Source: Triplophysa rosa
Taxonomy: Eukaryota > Chordata > Actinopteri > Cypriniformes > Nemacheilidae
DNA length: 64,000 nt
Assembly: GCF_024868665.1 (NCBI RefSeq)
Contig: NC_079902.1
Location: 12,366,550-12,430,549 of the forward strand
Direction: 5' to 3'
Below the pieces are notes generated by a model. The model worked only from the letters and a program-made list of their open reading frames with translations, ran no database searches and had not been told where the DNA came from. Of this stretch, positions 1-13,779 are shown piece after piece. Position 1 is the stretch's first letter, and each line of letters starts with the position of its first letter. The position numbers were made by a program, and so were the translations under genes.

Positions 1-1134
1 ATCGCTTTCCCCTTTTTTCTCCCATCGTCTTGGCTATTAAATCGCCATCTTAACCCGCTGACCCAGGGCCAGGGCTGTAAAAAAGCCCCCCGCAGGTCAC
101 AGGCCTGATTGGAGCATTTGAATATGAAATGGACTCGGCTGGGCATGGAAACAGCTCGGCACTGCGAGAGCCACGCTGACCCCCAGGAGAGGGGCCCACC
201 GATCAACGCTTCTGAGGACACGGAGTTCTCACTCCCTGGTTCTCTTTTCCCTTCCCTCGCTCTCCCTCTTTTTCAAACTCTCCGAGTATGGATTTACATG
301 GCCCGCTAGGAGGGAGAAAAGGAGAGAGGGATGAAGGGAGGGAGTTTGGAGAAAGAGAAGGAGAGCATTTGAATAAGAGAAGAAGCAATTCCTGTTAGCA
401 TGACAAAAGAGACTGCCATCATTCCTGATTGGTGTCACGGAGAGGCTCTATAGCCAGCCGGGCCCCCTGCGTAGGTTGATGTGTGGAGCTCAGGCATGTT
501 TATGCATCCGAGGTGTGATATTTGCTGGGGGTTCGGAGAGAGGGATGCGAATGAAGTTTTTAGGACAAAGTGCGCATTTCACAAGAAAATAAAGGTTTAC
601 GTCTCATTTGACCCACACGGAGCATTTTCAAGGCACTGCTTAAAAGAATATTTCCTTAACCTTCATTTAAAAGCCAAGACTGGTTTCCCAAGAAACAGGG
701 CGTTTTAATGAGCTTTAAAACCACAGCAAAACTATTTTGACATGCGAGGCCTATAGGCGCAGTCAACATGAGCATATGCAGTGCTCAATGAGATGAAAGT
801 CATCATGGTTTTTCTCCTGACATCTCCAGCTACTGTTAAATAGTAGCTGATGTTCCTCTTCTTCACCAATGCGAGTAACCAGTAGCAGCCTGTCGCAGAT
901 CTTTCCTCAAGCTTTCTACAAGCCCAATCACATGTTAATAGCCCATGGAGAGCTGCTATGAGTGACAGGCTGAAGTGGACTAAATAATAAGGTTGTTGAT
1001 ATATGCAAGCGTCTTTAAAGCATTTCAAAATATATCATATTATGCAATTGTGGGTTAAACACTAAAGACTAAACATAGGGGAGAACAGCAAGATACTTCA
1101 AAAGAAGGACACAAAACAAATAGAATTGTTCTAG

Positions 1135-1270
1135 TATCAACTGGTAGCGCATGGTGCAAGCGATGCAGGGTCATGGGTTTGTTCCCCAGAGAATGCTTGG
1201 ACTGTTAAAATGTATACCCCAAATGCATCGTAAATCTCTTTGGATAAAGTCACATGCCAAAATGCATTAA
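1135..1270 (+). repeat. tRNA-derived SINE fragment
   Basis: The head resembles a tRNA-type polymerase III promoter: an A-box-like TGGTAGCGCATGG near 1143, and a B-box-like GGGTTTGTTCCCC about 30 bases further on. The tail (CTCTTTGGATAAAG) resembles the 3' end shared by fish SINEs and L2/CR1-type LINEs. It looks old and diverged. Confidence 0.55.
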
Positions 1271-2987
1271 CAGCAAACTTGTTGCTTTTAAACTTATTGA
1301 CTCTCTTCCTGTATTATGATGTTAACTGAGAAGTCTTTTTGTCATTGAGCTTCTAATCTACACCGAGTACCTTTTGGCTCTTGTTTTTTGCTCATTATGA
1401 AACCATTTAGATACAACTAATAAAATATTTTATAATTTCTAACAATATTGTTGTCACAATATTTTGGCATTGACCATAACCGTGATATTAATAATCATGA
1501 TTATTGATATTGCGTTAATACTACACGTGACAATATCGTAAAAAATTCCACGTCAGTTTGTTTAACACTATAACTAGGTGGCAGTTTTACATGCGTTTAA
1601 CATTTTGCCAAAAGAGCCACAATGGTTACAAACTCGTTCTCTGCCTCACTACAATCATATTTCATTAGTACATCATTGGGCAAAATGGAAAAAAATGACA
1701 AATAAAAAATGACATTTTGAGAGATTATTTGATTACTATTTTTGTATTATTTGATTTGATTTCAATAGATCACGATAATATCCCATATAGCATTGATTTG
1801 ATGTTCAATCAATGCTAAATTAGTTATTTTCAACATTGATTCAACATTAAATCAATTACCTTCGCTATCAGGGGCTGTTATTAAGAATTCTATAGGTCAT
1901 CATAATCAAATAGTGATAATCTGATATTTTAAAACATTAAGACCCTGTATCATATTTTATTGACTGAACATGCCACGCATCTCAGAACACATTTACATGG
2001 GGAGCCACAGGAAGTGGAGTTGGACGCAGTCACTAAAAAAGGAGCATGAAAGCGAGAACGCATTACATTTGTACACCCTCCGGACAATGAAGACATGCCC
2101 TAATGTGAGCTTTTGGCACACAAATGCACATCTCCCAGAGAACTGGCTGACTGACAATGGCAACTAATCAATAAACAAGTGAGGCACCTCTGCATGAGGT
2201 CTTATTCCCATGGGCAGTGAAACAAGCATGGAGAACTTCCACAAGATCTTCACCTGAGTGAGGACATTCACTAATAATACAAAAGATAAACCTTGGCCTT
2301 TAAACGTCTGGTGAATCAAACGAATCTTTCGAAGCACCCTCAAAACACCTGACACTACACATATGACAAGGAGCCATCGAGCAGACGGAAGTACCCAGAA
2401 CACCATTGTTCATCTGTCAATCTCTGTTTCTTCTCGATGACCCAACCTACACTAATCAATATTTGTGGCCTAGATGAGAGACACATTCGCTCCTGTTTCA
2501 CACCCCTCCCCTGACCCCCAAACCCCTGTAACGCATGTATTGTCTCTATCTTCCCAACTATTTCTACTGTCCTTGTCCATGTCCAGCTTCCGGTGGTCTA
2601 TTCACGCAATATATGGACTCGGTTTGAATGCTATAAAGTTTAATTTGTAACTCTAGCCTAGTGTTGGTCACACTCCACCCAGTTCCATTTTGGCGAGGCT
2701 GGGCAAGAGACAGGCACCCTAAAACCTGTTTCCATCCTGCGTCAGAGAAACCTATCGCACCTGCTCCACCCAAAAGCAGACGTTAAGGGCAGGGTAGTTC
2801 CATGTTTAGGGAATTTCGGCAAACTTGAAAAAAAAATGGACTTAAGGCTTCAAAGAGGTGCAAGGGGTTTTCTTTTTATTATAATGACTAACCCCCCCAG
2901 GCCACCATTTTTCTATTCATTCTCAGGTACGACTGAAAAGGGAGAATCCAGAAACACATTCAATAAACTATGGACATCTTCCAAATA

Positions 2988-3668
2988 GGGTTGTCATGGT
3001 ACCATAAACATATCTTACGAAACTATACCAGCCTAAGTGTCACGGTACCAAGTAGTATCACGGTGCTGTGTCATGTTCATCATTGAAATCTACAAAATAA
3101 ATAACATTTCCTAAATATAGAGATTTAAATGAAACATTTTGTATTTACAATAGTGAACTGTTTTATGCTGTACACTACAATGTTTTGTATTACTAACTAT
3201 AGAAATGGAATAAGTAGTAGTGAATTTTGAAGTATACTTTACTATGGTAATATTTACTATGGTAAAGTTCACTAGAACATTTTTTAATGCAAATGTAAGA
3301 GAAATGAAATGTATACAGCAATGTTTATAAAGGGAAATGTTAGGATTGCTTTAAATGTGAAACTAAAATGATCCAGTATGTGACTGCCATTTTTTACTCA
3401 GTCGCGGCTGATTTATTCAAGAACGAAGCAAGTGACTTCATGAATGACTCACTGAATCATTATCTCGCCCGAGTCGTTCAAAACACGGATTCATTTAGGA
3501 GAGAAACACATCAAAAAGGGAGATGTAAGTGTTCATATGAACATAAATGCGCATGTAACATTCCTTACGGCACTACGATGCTACCGTTTGAAAACCAGAG
3601 CGGTATCGCAGGTATTTTGAAGCTTTAGCATCGCGATGCTACAGTAGCACCGGTACACCGTGCAACAT
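2988..3668. repeat. diverged non-autonomous DNA transposon (MITE-like)
   Basis: The left end (GTTGTCATGGTACCAT) is roughly complementary to the right end (CACCGGTACACCGTGCAAC), and the interior carries several GGTACC/GGTATC words and is AT-rich. An 86-codon open frame at 3368-3628 lies wholly inside the repeat and is not considered a gene. Family assignment is uncertain; hAT-type is the best guess. Confidence 0.4.
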
Positions 3669-6600
3669 GATCTTGATTGGTTGCACCGAAGAAAGATTGT
3701 GTGATGTTTTATCTTCCAAGAAGATATTCTGGATACATAGAAGACACACATTCATAAGACTTTCGTGCCCTATACCTCCACAAATGTATATGAAAACATT
3801 AGTAGGCAGGCATTCGAAAGACTGACTTAATGATAGGCCTACAATAAAATCACTTCAGTATACAATATCAAACACCAAAAGGATTTTAGTCCATACTGCT
3901 CAGAACTTTGTCCCTCTGTGTGCCTCTCATTATCTACGGTCTTTTAATAAAACCTGAGTGTGTCCTTGTGTTACGGTTCTCTTAATTTGAATGATTTTCT
4001 CTACACTGACATCAATGCGCGTCATTTGCACCTGGACTGCAGGGCCAAGCCTGATCTGCAGCGGCAGCCGCCCTTTAAACCTCCCACTCTACATTCTTTG
4101 TGGTTGTGTAATGCCATGGAGATCCAACCATGGCTATAATTACCAACAAACATCAGAATGATTGGAGAAGAGCTGACGAATCCACCTACACTAAATTTGT
4201 GATGACCTTTGTCAAGCCACGTTTGTTTGTTTTTGATAAAACGACAAACATAAGATTGATAACATGACAAGTTAGAGACATATGAACATAAAATATTACA
4301 TGAACATAAAATACAGAGAGGAACAAAAAATTGTGGCACGCACTGCAAGAAGAGGAAGAGGTTAAGCTCTAGGCGAACAGTAAACACATAACAGATAGCA
4401 GAAATGGCCGTAGGCAAGAGAGGTGAGCGTGTCTCTCAGATAAAGTGCCGGAGAATGGACGGCTCTCTGAGGTGGGATGAGACCGTGAGGGTCAGCTCAA
4501 AGTCTTGACCCTGTAAGGATTGGATGCCATTTTCCCACGGCGGGAGCGGATCTAATAGGGGCTCATCAACGACATCTGCCCCAGTTCAGGGAGATTAACT
4601 CACCCCCACACCTCAGCTCCACTCCGTCCCCTCAGCCCACATAAGTCTCAGTCCAGTGGACAGACCCAACAGCACTGCCTTGAGCTAGCTGATCAATACT
4701 CTGAACTTCTGTTTGCGGTACACAACATCACAACGGGTCCAGTCCGGCACCATCAAAATACCACAAAGCCTGTTTACTTTCCAAACACACCCATTTTCTC
4801 AACTGACGTCCTGTAATCTGTGTTTGTTTGCAAAGTGCACTATAAAAACACCTACAGATTTGGAATGAGGAGTTTCCAATACGAGTTGCTCAGCAGGTTA
4901 AGTGAATTAAATTGATAAGGGCCTGCCGCCATTTTTTTTTGTTCTTTGTATGGCAGAAATATTAAAATATGACCAAAACAATCAGAAAAACAGGAAGGTG
5001 AGTGGCACGGATGAGAGATAAGAATATGCCGAGAATTACTCGTAAGCATGAAAGACAGCGGGGAAAGCTTTCACTTTCTGACACTAATACTATATGAAGC
5101 ACTCTGTATTCAGCCCGGTTGCAGCAGGGTGTAATTATATTGGTTTGGAAAAAGGGTTAAACAAACAGTTCCAGTGAGGTCATAAGCAGATGGAAGTGGG
5201 GATATGCCTGCACTTGCTGAGTGGGCACATGACTGAGCGAGTGAGAGAGAAAATATAGAAAAATGAGAGATAGAGGGTGGCCCACTCTGTGCTGGCAGGG
5301 ACCTAATGCATTCTGCCATCAGTAAAACTTCACTGACATAAGCGGTGTTTATTTAAAATATAACTTCCGTTGAAGTTTTATCAAACCATTATAAATTAAA
5401 TCAAATACAATACAATTAAGTCATAGGCACAACCCACTACTGTGACCCTTACGATAAATTCAGGGAGGGCCATTTTATCTGCTGACATCTAGAAAGTGCA
5501 CAAGGTTAATCCAAGCACAGAAATGAAGCGTGGATCAAACCTGTAAACGTGGGAAGGACAGCAGCCAGTGTGCTCAATATCTCCGGGGAATCAATGCCCC
5601 AGGATGCCTTGCAACTCACCTCCTGCTTGAAATTTCTGATACTTGTAAAGCGTGACAACATCATTCACGTGTCAGTGCAAAAACAAAAAAAATTCCAAGT
5701 GTATTATAATCCTGATGAAATCGTTGAGAAAAATTCTGACAATGTCACTTCAGAGCAACTCTTACAAACATCTTAAGGATTTTATTGAAAAAAATAGATG
5801 GTTCCAAGAAATAATGATAACAAAGCAAAAAAATGTTTTTCTGCTGCTTTACTGTTCAATTTACAGTATATTAAAAACAAATATAAAGTTAATTCATATA
5901 GATAATTGATAAAAGTGTATGAACTAGTGAAACTGTGAAAACAAGTTAATTTCTGAAACCAATAAACTGTTTTCAGTTCTTGCATGTAAAACACATTTCT
6001 GAACATCCTTTACAACATAATAGGCCTACATAGCCTATACATTATGTAAATAATTGTTTAAATAATGCTAAACACATGCCTGTACTCTCTGCTTAAGAAG
6101 TTAATAAATTAAATTACAAGAGTCAGCCGGTAGCGGCCTTCAATATGGGTTCTTTCTCTTGGCGGAGACCAATAAAAAATACAGTAAAACACGAATGTCC
6201 AATTTCAAACAGACCAAAAGAAAACACGTTCTGATATTCAAAGTGCTTTATATAATGCAGCAAATATTTAACCTTCGTCTGACCTCATATTTGGCCACGA
6301 GACGTCATGAGATGAAACAAGAATAATCCTCGTATTAAACTCTTAATAGACCATAAAGACAATTATCACAATTTATCTATTTAATCCTTTGTCTGGTTTT
6401 GAGAAATTTTGTGATTTTTTTATATTAATACCTTACCATAATTATTCAAGTAATTTTACGGAACTGCGTGTACCCGGTAGTCGACTCAGCAAGTGAAAAT
6501 GCTGGTGGAAATTACACTCTGAAAAATGTAAACATGCAAGCGAGGCAATTAATTATTTTCCTGTAATTATGTTTGTGTATTTTTCGACTTGTTTCTTTTA

Positions 6601-7054
6601 TGTTGGCGTTTTCTCGCAAATATGCCTACCTACATATCTAAATCTTAATTCGAGATTCTGGTCATTTGTCATTTTTAGGACGTTAAAGCCAGTACTGAGG
6701 ATATATTATACACGATTTGTACTTTTGAAATAATCATCCGGCAACAGTAGCCTACCACATTATTGCAGTTGCCTCACAGACTAAGTCTAACTCGCATACA
6801 AATATTTTTCCCAATATTTCATTTACAGTTTGATTTAGGCTACAAATCTCTCAGCAGCAACTTTAAGTGGCTCTACGTTTGCAATTTTAAATGTATCCAT
6901 TTAAATCAAAATGTTGAGAATTAATGTAGGCAATACCAAATTTAAAAAAAATCAAAAATCAGATTTCCCGCTATACGCATAAACGATCCGAACGTCAAAC
7001 AAGGCGTTTCTGAAAATAAACCATATCTAGTCATGAAACTTTTTGTAAAACAAA

Positions 7055-7736
7055 TTTATTCGTTCAGGAATAGGATGGTCTGAAGTAGAAACGTAAGTTT
7101 AAAATAAAACTTTCCGTCCCCCATAATGTGTTAACCCGATACTGCAATAACATCACAGAAAGATTCACAAAACAAAAGTAGAACATTTCAACAAAACGTA
7201 CAGTGGTTCACAAGCTTTAAAACAACTTACTATAAATAAAACAAACTTTGCGCTTGCGACCAGCACAGTCTTTCATTTGAATAAAACCTAGTTCATAAAC
7301 GAAGAACAAAAAGACTACACAGATTTGGACACAGCCAACAAAACTGACATTCTAAAAATAAGTGTAAACATTTATGAGTGAACATACTCTCCCCTCCACT
7401 TTACTTTCATTTTTTGTTTTTGAAATACAGCCTCTTCACGAAGCCACGTGCCGTTTTTATAGAGACAAACTCTGACGGCAAATAAGTCCATATTCTTCTA
7501 CGGAAGTAGATTGCGTTACAGATTATGATAAAAAAGCTCCTCTGCAATTAAATTCATTCAGTGGGCGCGACACTTAAAATGAAGTCCCCGACATGTCGTC
7601 ATAAAATGCTTTAAACCGGACAGCTCGTTGAGATTAAAAATAGTTCTTTTTAAAAACAAAATTGAACTTCGACTCTTTTTTGCAAATCAAAATGTTCAAG
7701 TATCCGAAGTACTTCTATAGTCTTTTTTAAAGTCTT
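7055..7736 (-). other. sox3: sox3 3' untranslated region (inferred)
   Basis: AT-rich sequence directly follows the sox3 stop codon. A poly(A) signal AATAAA on the minus strand (TTTATT at 7055-7060) is the furthest downstream candidate before the sequence changes character. Other possible signals lie closer to the stop codon (around 7230 and 7280). The true cleavage site is not determined. Confidence 0.45.
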
Positions 7737-8636
7737 TCAAATGTGAGTTAGGGGTAGTGTTCCGTTCACGCCGGTCCCAGCGCTTTGATAGTGCGGATGA
7801 ACGCTGTGTATCCGACTGGTCTGTAGGGAAGAGTGCTCGGCGCTTTCTCCTCCGGGAGGCAGGTACATGCTTATCATATCCCTCAGGTCTCCCAAACAAG
7901 CACGCTGAGAGTGAGAGGTTATGGCCGGAGGAGGAGAGCTGGGTTCCGTCTTGCACACCGAAGACATGGAGCCCAAGCCCATCGCGCTGGAGGTTTGCTG
8001 TGTGTATGCTTGTGACATGCTGTATGTAGAAGCTGCGTTCATGTAGGTCTGGGCTGAGGACATCATCGGGTACTGAAGTCCCGCCATGTCGTACCGGTGC
8101 ATCTGCTGAATCTGGGGGCTGTTCATGCTGGGATGCTGAGGGTAGGCCAGCTGGTCCTGCATGAGGGAGTACGCGCTGTTTGTCCATCCGTTCATGTGCG
8201 TGTAGTCCATCCGTTGACCCACCGACACGGCGTTGTTCATAGCGTTGGCACCTGGCGCCAAGAGTCCACCGGACAAGGAATATTTGTCTTTCTTCAACAG
8301 GGTCTTGGTCTTCCTGCGGGGACGGTATTTGTAATCCGGGTGCTCCTTCATGTGCATGGCTCGTAACCGCTTGGCTTCGTCAATGAAGGGTCTCTTCTCG
8401 GCATCAGTCAAAAGTTTCCAGTCAGCACCGAGACGCTTGCTGATCTCAGAGTTGTGCATTTTAGGATTCTCCTGTGCCATCTTCCTCCGCTGACCGCGAG
8501 ACCACACCATGAAAGCATTCATAGGCCTCTTCACCCGGTCCTGGTCGTTGGCACTGCTGTTTTTGCCGCCGGCCGCCGAGCCCGTGTTGGACTGCGGAAG
8601 GGGACTTTTAATCTCGGTTTCCATCATGTTATACAT
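7737..8636 (-). CDS. sox3: Transcription factor Sox3 (SoxB1)
   Basis: This is an intact, intronless 299-residue frame with a stop codon, typical of the single-exon SoxB1 genes. It starts [10 protein letters not shown]. The HMG box spans about residues 34-112, beginning [20 protein letters not shown], with the SoxB1-type basic run YRPRRKTK following. A SoxB homology stretch comes next, then a Ser/Tyr/Met-rich activation region. The end, [12 protein letters not shown], is the characteristic Sox3 tail. From knowledge of the family, Sox3 binds ACAAT-type sites in the minor groove and keeps neural and placodal progenitors undifferentiated, often with POU factors. The two close ATGs (codons 1 and 4) leave the exact start slightly open; the first matches the family. 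Sox1 and Sox2 are excluded by the C-terminus and the linker. Confidence 0.97.
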   Translation of the reverse strand: MYNMMETEIKSPLPQSNTGSAAGGKNSSANDQDRVKRPMNAFMVWSRGQRRKMAQENPKMHNSEISKRLGADWKLLTDAEKRPFIDEAKRLRAMHMKEHPDYKYRPRRKTKTLLKKDKYSLSGGLLAPGANAMNNAVSVGQRMDYTHMNGWTNSAYSLMQDQLAYPQHPSMNSPQIQQMHRYDMAGLQYPMMSSAQTYMNAASTYSMSQAYTQQTSSAMGLGSMSSVCKTEPSSPPPAITSHSQRACLGDLRDMISMYLPPGGESAEHSSLQTSRIHSVHPHYQSAGTGVNGTLPLTHI

Positions 8637-9000
8637 TCACGCGATTTAAAAGCGGTGACGAGCACCTGAAATAAAAAAGCTGAAGTGTCGGGAAACTTGA
8701 AAATAAAGTAGCCAGTTGTCAGTCAAAAAGTTCAGAGAGCTTAAAGTCTGGTAAAGTGAAAATCACTCAGAGTCTTTCAAACTTCTCCACAACAGTCCCG
8801 AGTGTATCGCTCTGCTCTGCTCTGCCACGGAACTCTGCAAAGTTGCGCGCTAAACTCAGCTGTTAATAGAGGCTCGGCCATGTGATTTGGATTGACAGCA
8901 TAACAATGAGCTCAGCTTCGACCAATCAGAGAGCGCCTCACGCTCGACCATTCAAGAAGCGCGCTGCAAGTGCGTTTCGGGATGTAGTTTTAGTGGAATA
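8637..9000 (-). promoter_or_regulatory. sox3: sox3 5'UTR and promoter region
   Basis: This is a comparatively GC-rich stretch upstream of the sox3 ATG. It contains an inverted CCAAT box (CCAATCAG at about 8922-8929 on the plus strand) and a SOX-type site followed by half an octamer. Read on the minus strand that site is CATTGTTATGC (8899-8909), with an octamer-like ATCCAAAT (one mismatch) just downstream. An E-box CAGCTG lies at about 8858-8863. The transcription start is not determined but is probably near 8,800-8,870. Confidence 0.5.
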
Positions 9001-11904
9001 AAATAGTCTACATCGCTTTGCACTTTGACAAAAGTAATCACTTTGCAAATATTGTTTTAACACCACGGTTATCTACTAGAAAATATCACTGTTACCTGAC
9101 TTTAGTGAAAGTTTTGTCTGTTGTTCCAGTGAGTTACATAGGCCTACATATTTTGAAATACAATTTGCCCTGTAAAAGATTAATAAAAATGGCCCAAAGT
9201 AAACTCATAAACACAACATAAATCAAAGAGAAATAAATGCAATATAAATAAGAAATTGTAAAATGTTTACATTTATTTTTATACTACACTAAACATAAAC
9301 GCCGTCTTTTCTGATTAAATGCTAGGCCTATAGGTAAAATAATTCTGCATGATATGGAAGGGAATTTTAAAATGACTACAACAGTTATATTTCATTAAAT
9401 GTTGCGTTTAGTTTTTTACAGAGGTAGGACATAAACATGCTATGGTTGGTTCAGATCAAATGCTCACTTTTATGTTTGCTTTTCTATACATCGGTCTCTC
9501 TATTTAACACATGTAATTGTTTGAGTCGCTGATATAATGCATAAAACCTACTAAATGATCACTGGGGAAATTTAAGCGCTGAGATTGATAAAAGTATTTC
9601 TAAAAATGCACATTTTTAACTAAACAAAGCTAATTATTTAAGATAAGCGATTTAAATGATGTGTCTGGTTCTGCTAAATGATAACTAACTTTCACTTTAT
9701 ACTCTCTTGACTTTCATTTTAGTAGTGAAAGTGCATACTACAGGATTAACAGTTTATACCAACTTTATTGCAAATGATATTATGATAATGTTACAAAAGC
9801 AAAAGTATTACAAGTTCTTTTTGTGGTTTTAAAGAAGATCGTTTCATCGAGTGAAATACCCTACAACAACCCTACAATAAAAATAATAATACATCATCGC
9901 CCCCCTGTGGACCAAAGTTGTATTTGTCTAAAGAAGATGATGAGAATATAATTTACACACAGCTCTTCAAAAAACGCCTTTTCGTGTATGTTTACTGTTT
10001 GATTTTAACAATGTTATACGTCTGGTTTGGAGTATTAATTACCTAATTTTACATAAACAATTATGGTCATTACAAGACGTATTATTACGTCCTTTACAAA
10101 TCACCCGAGTCGACTTAAATTATTGCAGCCTGGAACAGGTTTTCTGTCTCCTGGGGAGAACTTACACCTTCAAATGGTCATTATTAGCACATCGTCCATC
10201 GAAAACCATCATTTAACACATTCAACGCCACCGAGACTAAACGATTAACGTATTGAATATTCACGATGGGCTTTCACCGCACACTAACGACTCGGTCATT
10301 TAGAGAAGTTTTACCATGTGTGACCGATTTGTTGAACATGTACGCCGACACGTCTCTGTTATTTACTTTCCAAACGGCTCTTAACAAGCAGGGGGTGTCG
10401 ATGTTACTCAGGCAGAGGTTTTACCATTGTACTGAGTAGGGCTATGGCATAAATTATTCATTATAAAAATTCATGGTTTCAAGCACAATTGGCCCTTTTG
10501 AGCTATGTTTGCAGCACACAAAATTTTTTTTAACATGCTAGTTTTAATATATTCGTTTAAAATATTTTTGTAAAAAATAGCATTCGCTTTTTACATTATT
10601 AGATTAGCAACAGAAATTACTCATTGCGGTGATTAATAATAGACAACACCGCCAAAAAAGACAGAAAAATTATGGCAATTCCAAATAAGTCGGTGGGTCT
10701 CCTTTTCTGTCGTTTTCAAGTATTGTAGAACTATCATTAGTCACTTTACATGAATATGAATAGCAGTGCACCATCCGTTATATGACAAAAGTTCTCATTA
10801 GAGACTTATTCCACGAAACCGGTGATTTATCCGAGTGGTTTCAGGAACATATCCTCTTGTAATCTGCTTAAGGAAACGTAAGAGACAGCGGGAAAAGGAA
10901 AACTCCCAGTTACCCGGAGCTCGGTAATGAGGGCTTCTGTTCTCCAAATTTCCCAATTAACGTAAGCTAAAGTCCGAGGACCACCAGGAAAGTCTGCCAG
11001 TGTTCAACATCATTGAGCCCTGAGCCCCAAGGCTTTCGAAAACCACTCACGTGTATGATGGCCGAGCAGTGGGTAAAAAGCAAAGGCTTTTCCGATGACC
11101 TGAATGGACTCAGACTGTCATTCTGCTGTAGATAAAACAATAAAAGGGCATTGTGTGTCGTTTAAAATAATACACGATGTAAATTATTATTAGAAATTAC
11201 ACGATATGCAAAACACTTTTGATTGAAAAGAAAATGATGAAAAACAGACGAATAGCATCTGTTAATTGTTGCTTATAGGTCTCATGTCAGGCTTGTAAAA
11301 CTGGCTGTTTAATGTCATTATCATTTTTATTAGTTTTTTAACAACTTGTTCTTTCGAGGACCGCAATATCCAAACAAATCACCACGTGAGTTTCTATTTC
11401 TGATTCTATTAATCACGAAAAGGGCGTTTCCAGATAAAAAACAACAACAAATAAAATATTTCTTACATAAATTAAAACTACAGCAAAGCCCTATAATCTA
11501 GCAGCTATAGACGCACCAACATTTTATTTTATTTTATTTTAAGCTTTTACAATAAAAATACATTGCCAGGGAAATATAAAGGACTTTATATTTTATATTT
11601 AGTCATATGTAAATCTTCTGATTAGATGTGAATAATACATTACATTCTACAAGTTTAATTTGAGTAATTAATGCATATCAAGATATCTATAACATTTCAC
11701 ACGAAATATGCTGCCTGCCTCTTTGATTAGGCTAATAACCAAAAAATCCTAAAATGATAAGTCCTTATAATGATTTTTTTAGATGAAATACATGTGCCCG
11801 AGCCATTGCCTTAAAGTGTTTAACCTCGTAAGCGTAGATATCAATAACTTTTTTGTTTCAACTCACTGGCTGCGGATAAGGGCAGAGTTAACCGACTGAT
11901 TTTT

Positions 11905-12075
11905 CAATTGCAGGCACAATGGAGATCGTCTCATTGGGATTTTTAACCTAATATGCAAATGAAGATGCAATTTTAGCACGGTCTGTTATTCCTATTGTGT
12001 TGAACTGAATGGTTGCGTACCCTCTGGTTCTGACACTGGTAAAATAATATTCGCTGGTCAATTAAAGAAAAGACG
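11905..12075. promoter_or_regulatory. candidate SOX/POU enhancer block
   Basis: A perfect octamer ATGCAAAT (11953-11960) lies within 40 bases of a SOX-type ACAATGG (about 11917-11923). A second ATGCAA follows 13 bases on, and a CTATTGTG site lies near 11993. This motif density is higher than in the surrounding AT-rich DNA. Function is inferred only from motifs and proximity to sox3. Confidence 0.3.
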
Positions 12076-13779
12076 AGACTGGAGCCTGACCTTCTTCTAC
12101 ATATCACATTATACTTAAAGCGTAAGATTCAATTCTACCTTTTGTGATGAGCACTAAAAACTAGTCAAATAAAATCAACACTATATTTCCAAACAACATA
12201 AATTATATAGATTTTATCGGAAATAAATTTGATCAATGCATGTGGTTTATTGCGTTTATCCATCAATTTGAAAGTTGATAAACTTGATATTTTAACAAAT
12301 ACATATTAAAATAAATATTGCATGTTAAAATGTTGACAGATTGTAATGTGGATTTGTTTACTGACATATTAACCGAAAACAAACATCGAAAGCGCGCTTA
12401 GAAACGGCTGCTTTGTCAGTTGAAGGACAATTACCGAGTATCAGATGAACAACAATAATAGTAGGCTATCGCAGTTAAAAGCCACTGACTCATGATGGAA
12501 AGCTTTGGGATTACAAGTGAACACTTAGGGTCTATCTGCCTAAATCATTCAAAATTGCATGTTTGTCAAAAGAAAATATCCCTGCATGACAGAACAGAGT
12601 CGTGTATATTTAACCTCTGCATTCAGAGACAGATTTTGACAGTTTTGCTCAAATTGAGTATTAAAATTGTCTATCTGTGTTATTTTAGTGTCTGTACCAT
12701 AAACATTTGATCCAGTTACCTTGAGGAAAGATGTATTCTTCTATTGAAAGTTAAAGCACGTGTCCTCCATTGTTATCCACAGTTTGTTGTTTAATTGATT
12801 TTTCATGGTAGTCAGATAAAATATCTCTGTTACCTGCAAAGAAATCATACAGCTAAATTACAACGAATGACATGCAAAACATACCCAGATCTGCATAAAA
12901 CAACATATGTAAACACTAAAGATTCATCACAGAATATAGAAAGCTCATGCTTTGAATCATAGGCAACACATTATCAAACTTTTTTGCATTTTAAAATGTT
13001 TTTTTATTAATGTCTGTATAATCTCTGCATCCCACTTGTATCAAAAGAAAGCAAAGCCTTTTTTAAATATATTTTTATATGTTGAAAACTAGAGTAAAAA
13101 GAAGAGATGTGTGTTGCAGTGGAAGGATAAAGGAATGTTTTAGGAGCCCTTTACCCCAGTCTGTGATGAATAGGACTTCTGATCTAATGCAGCATTAGGC
13201 TAATGTGCACACATCATTTGCAGGGACATTAAGACATGCAGCACATGGTTTGAATACACAACCCCTATTTGCTCCTCAATGACAGCATTTTTCTACAATA
13301 TCTTTAACTTTCAGGAGGAAATTTTTAGAGAAGCATTAATAAAACCACATTTGGTATATGATCCGTTAAATGAAAACAGTTTTAACTACATTTATTCTTA
13401 CCCAATGAAAGCTAATTTTAATTAAACTGCTAATTTAATTTAGCAGAAAATTATTAAATATAGTTTTGATTAAATCCTTGAGCAAATTCTAACAGCACGA
13501 GCAATTGTCTTTGAATTTAAGAGGTGTTATTAGCTCAAGCTAAATGTCTCTGTTAAGGAATATGATTATGGTTTATCTTTATGGTAAAAGCCTTTACGCA
13601 AATGACTAGGGGGTTATGGGATTTATGCTTATAGAATTATTTAAATATTATTATATTGTGGATTGTTATTAGAATTATTTCAAAACAATTGTTAATCTCC
13701 TGCTATATTACATTATTTAAGAACACTTTAAATTCTGTGCAAAACACAAAAAATTGCTTAAAATTGTTAATTAATGCTA

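Larger units (their letters stand above)
1..7050. other. non-coding flank downstream of sox3
   Basis: No convincing gene is seen on either strand. Open frames here are short, lack homology I recognise and have no splice-site support. The stretch holds a tRNA-derived SINE near 1.14-1.27 kb and a MITE-like repeat at about 2.99-3.67 kb (both listed separately). Short AT-rich repeats built on ATATTG/CAATAT words lie around 1.43-1.55 kb. The first 470 bases are less AT-rich than the rest and contain clean homeodomain and GC-box-like words. They might be conserved regulatory DNA, but that cannot be judged without alignment. Confidence 0.6.

Noticed and set aside
4022..4417. 131-codon minus-strand Cys/Phe-rich frame
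   Set aside because: No splice or homology support. Low-complexity hydrophobic translation of AT-rich DNA.
7757..8366. Several 60-90-codon plus-strand frames opposite sox3
   Set aside because: They are shadows of the sox3 coding sequence on the other strand.
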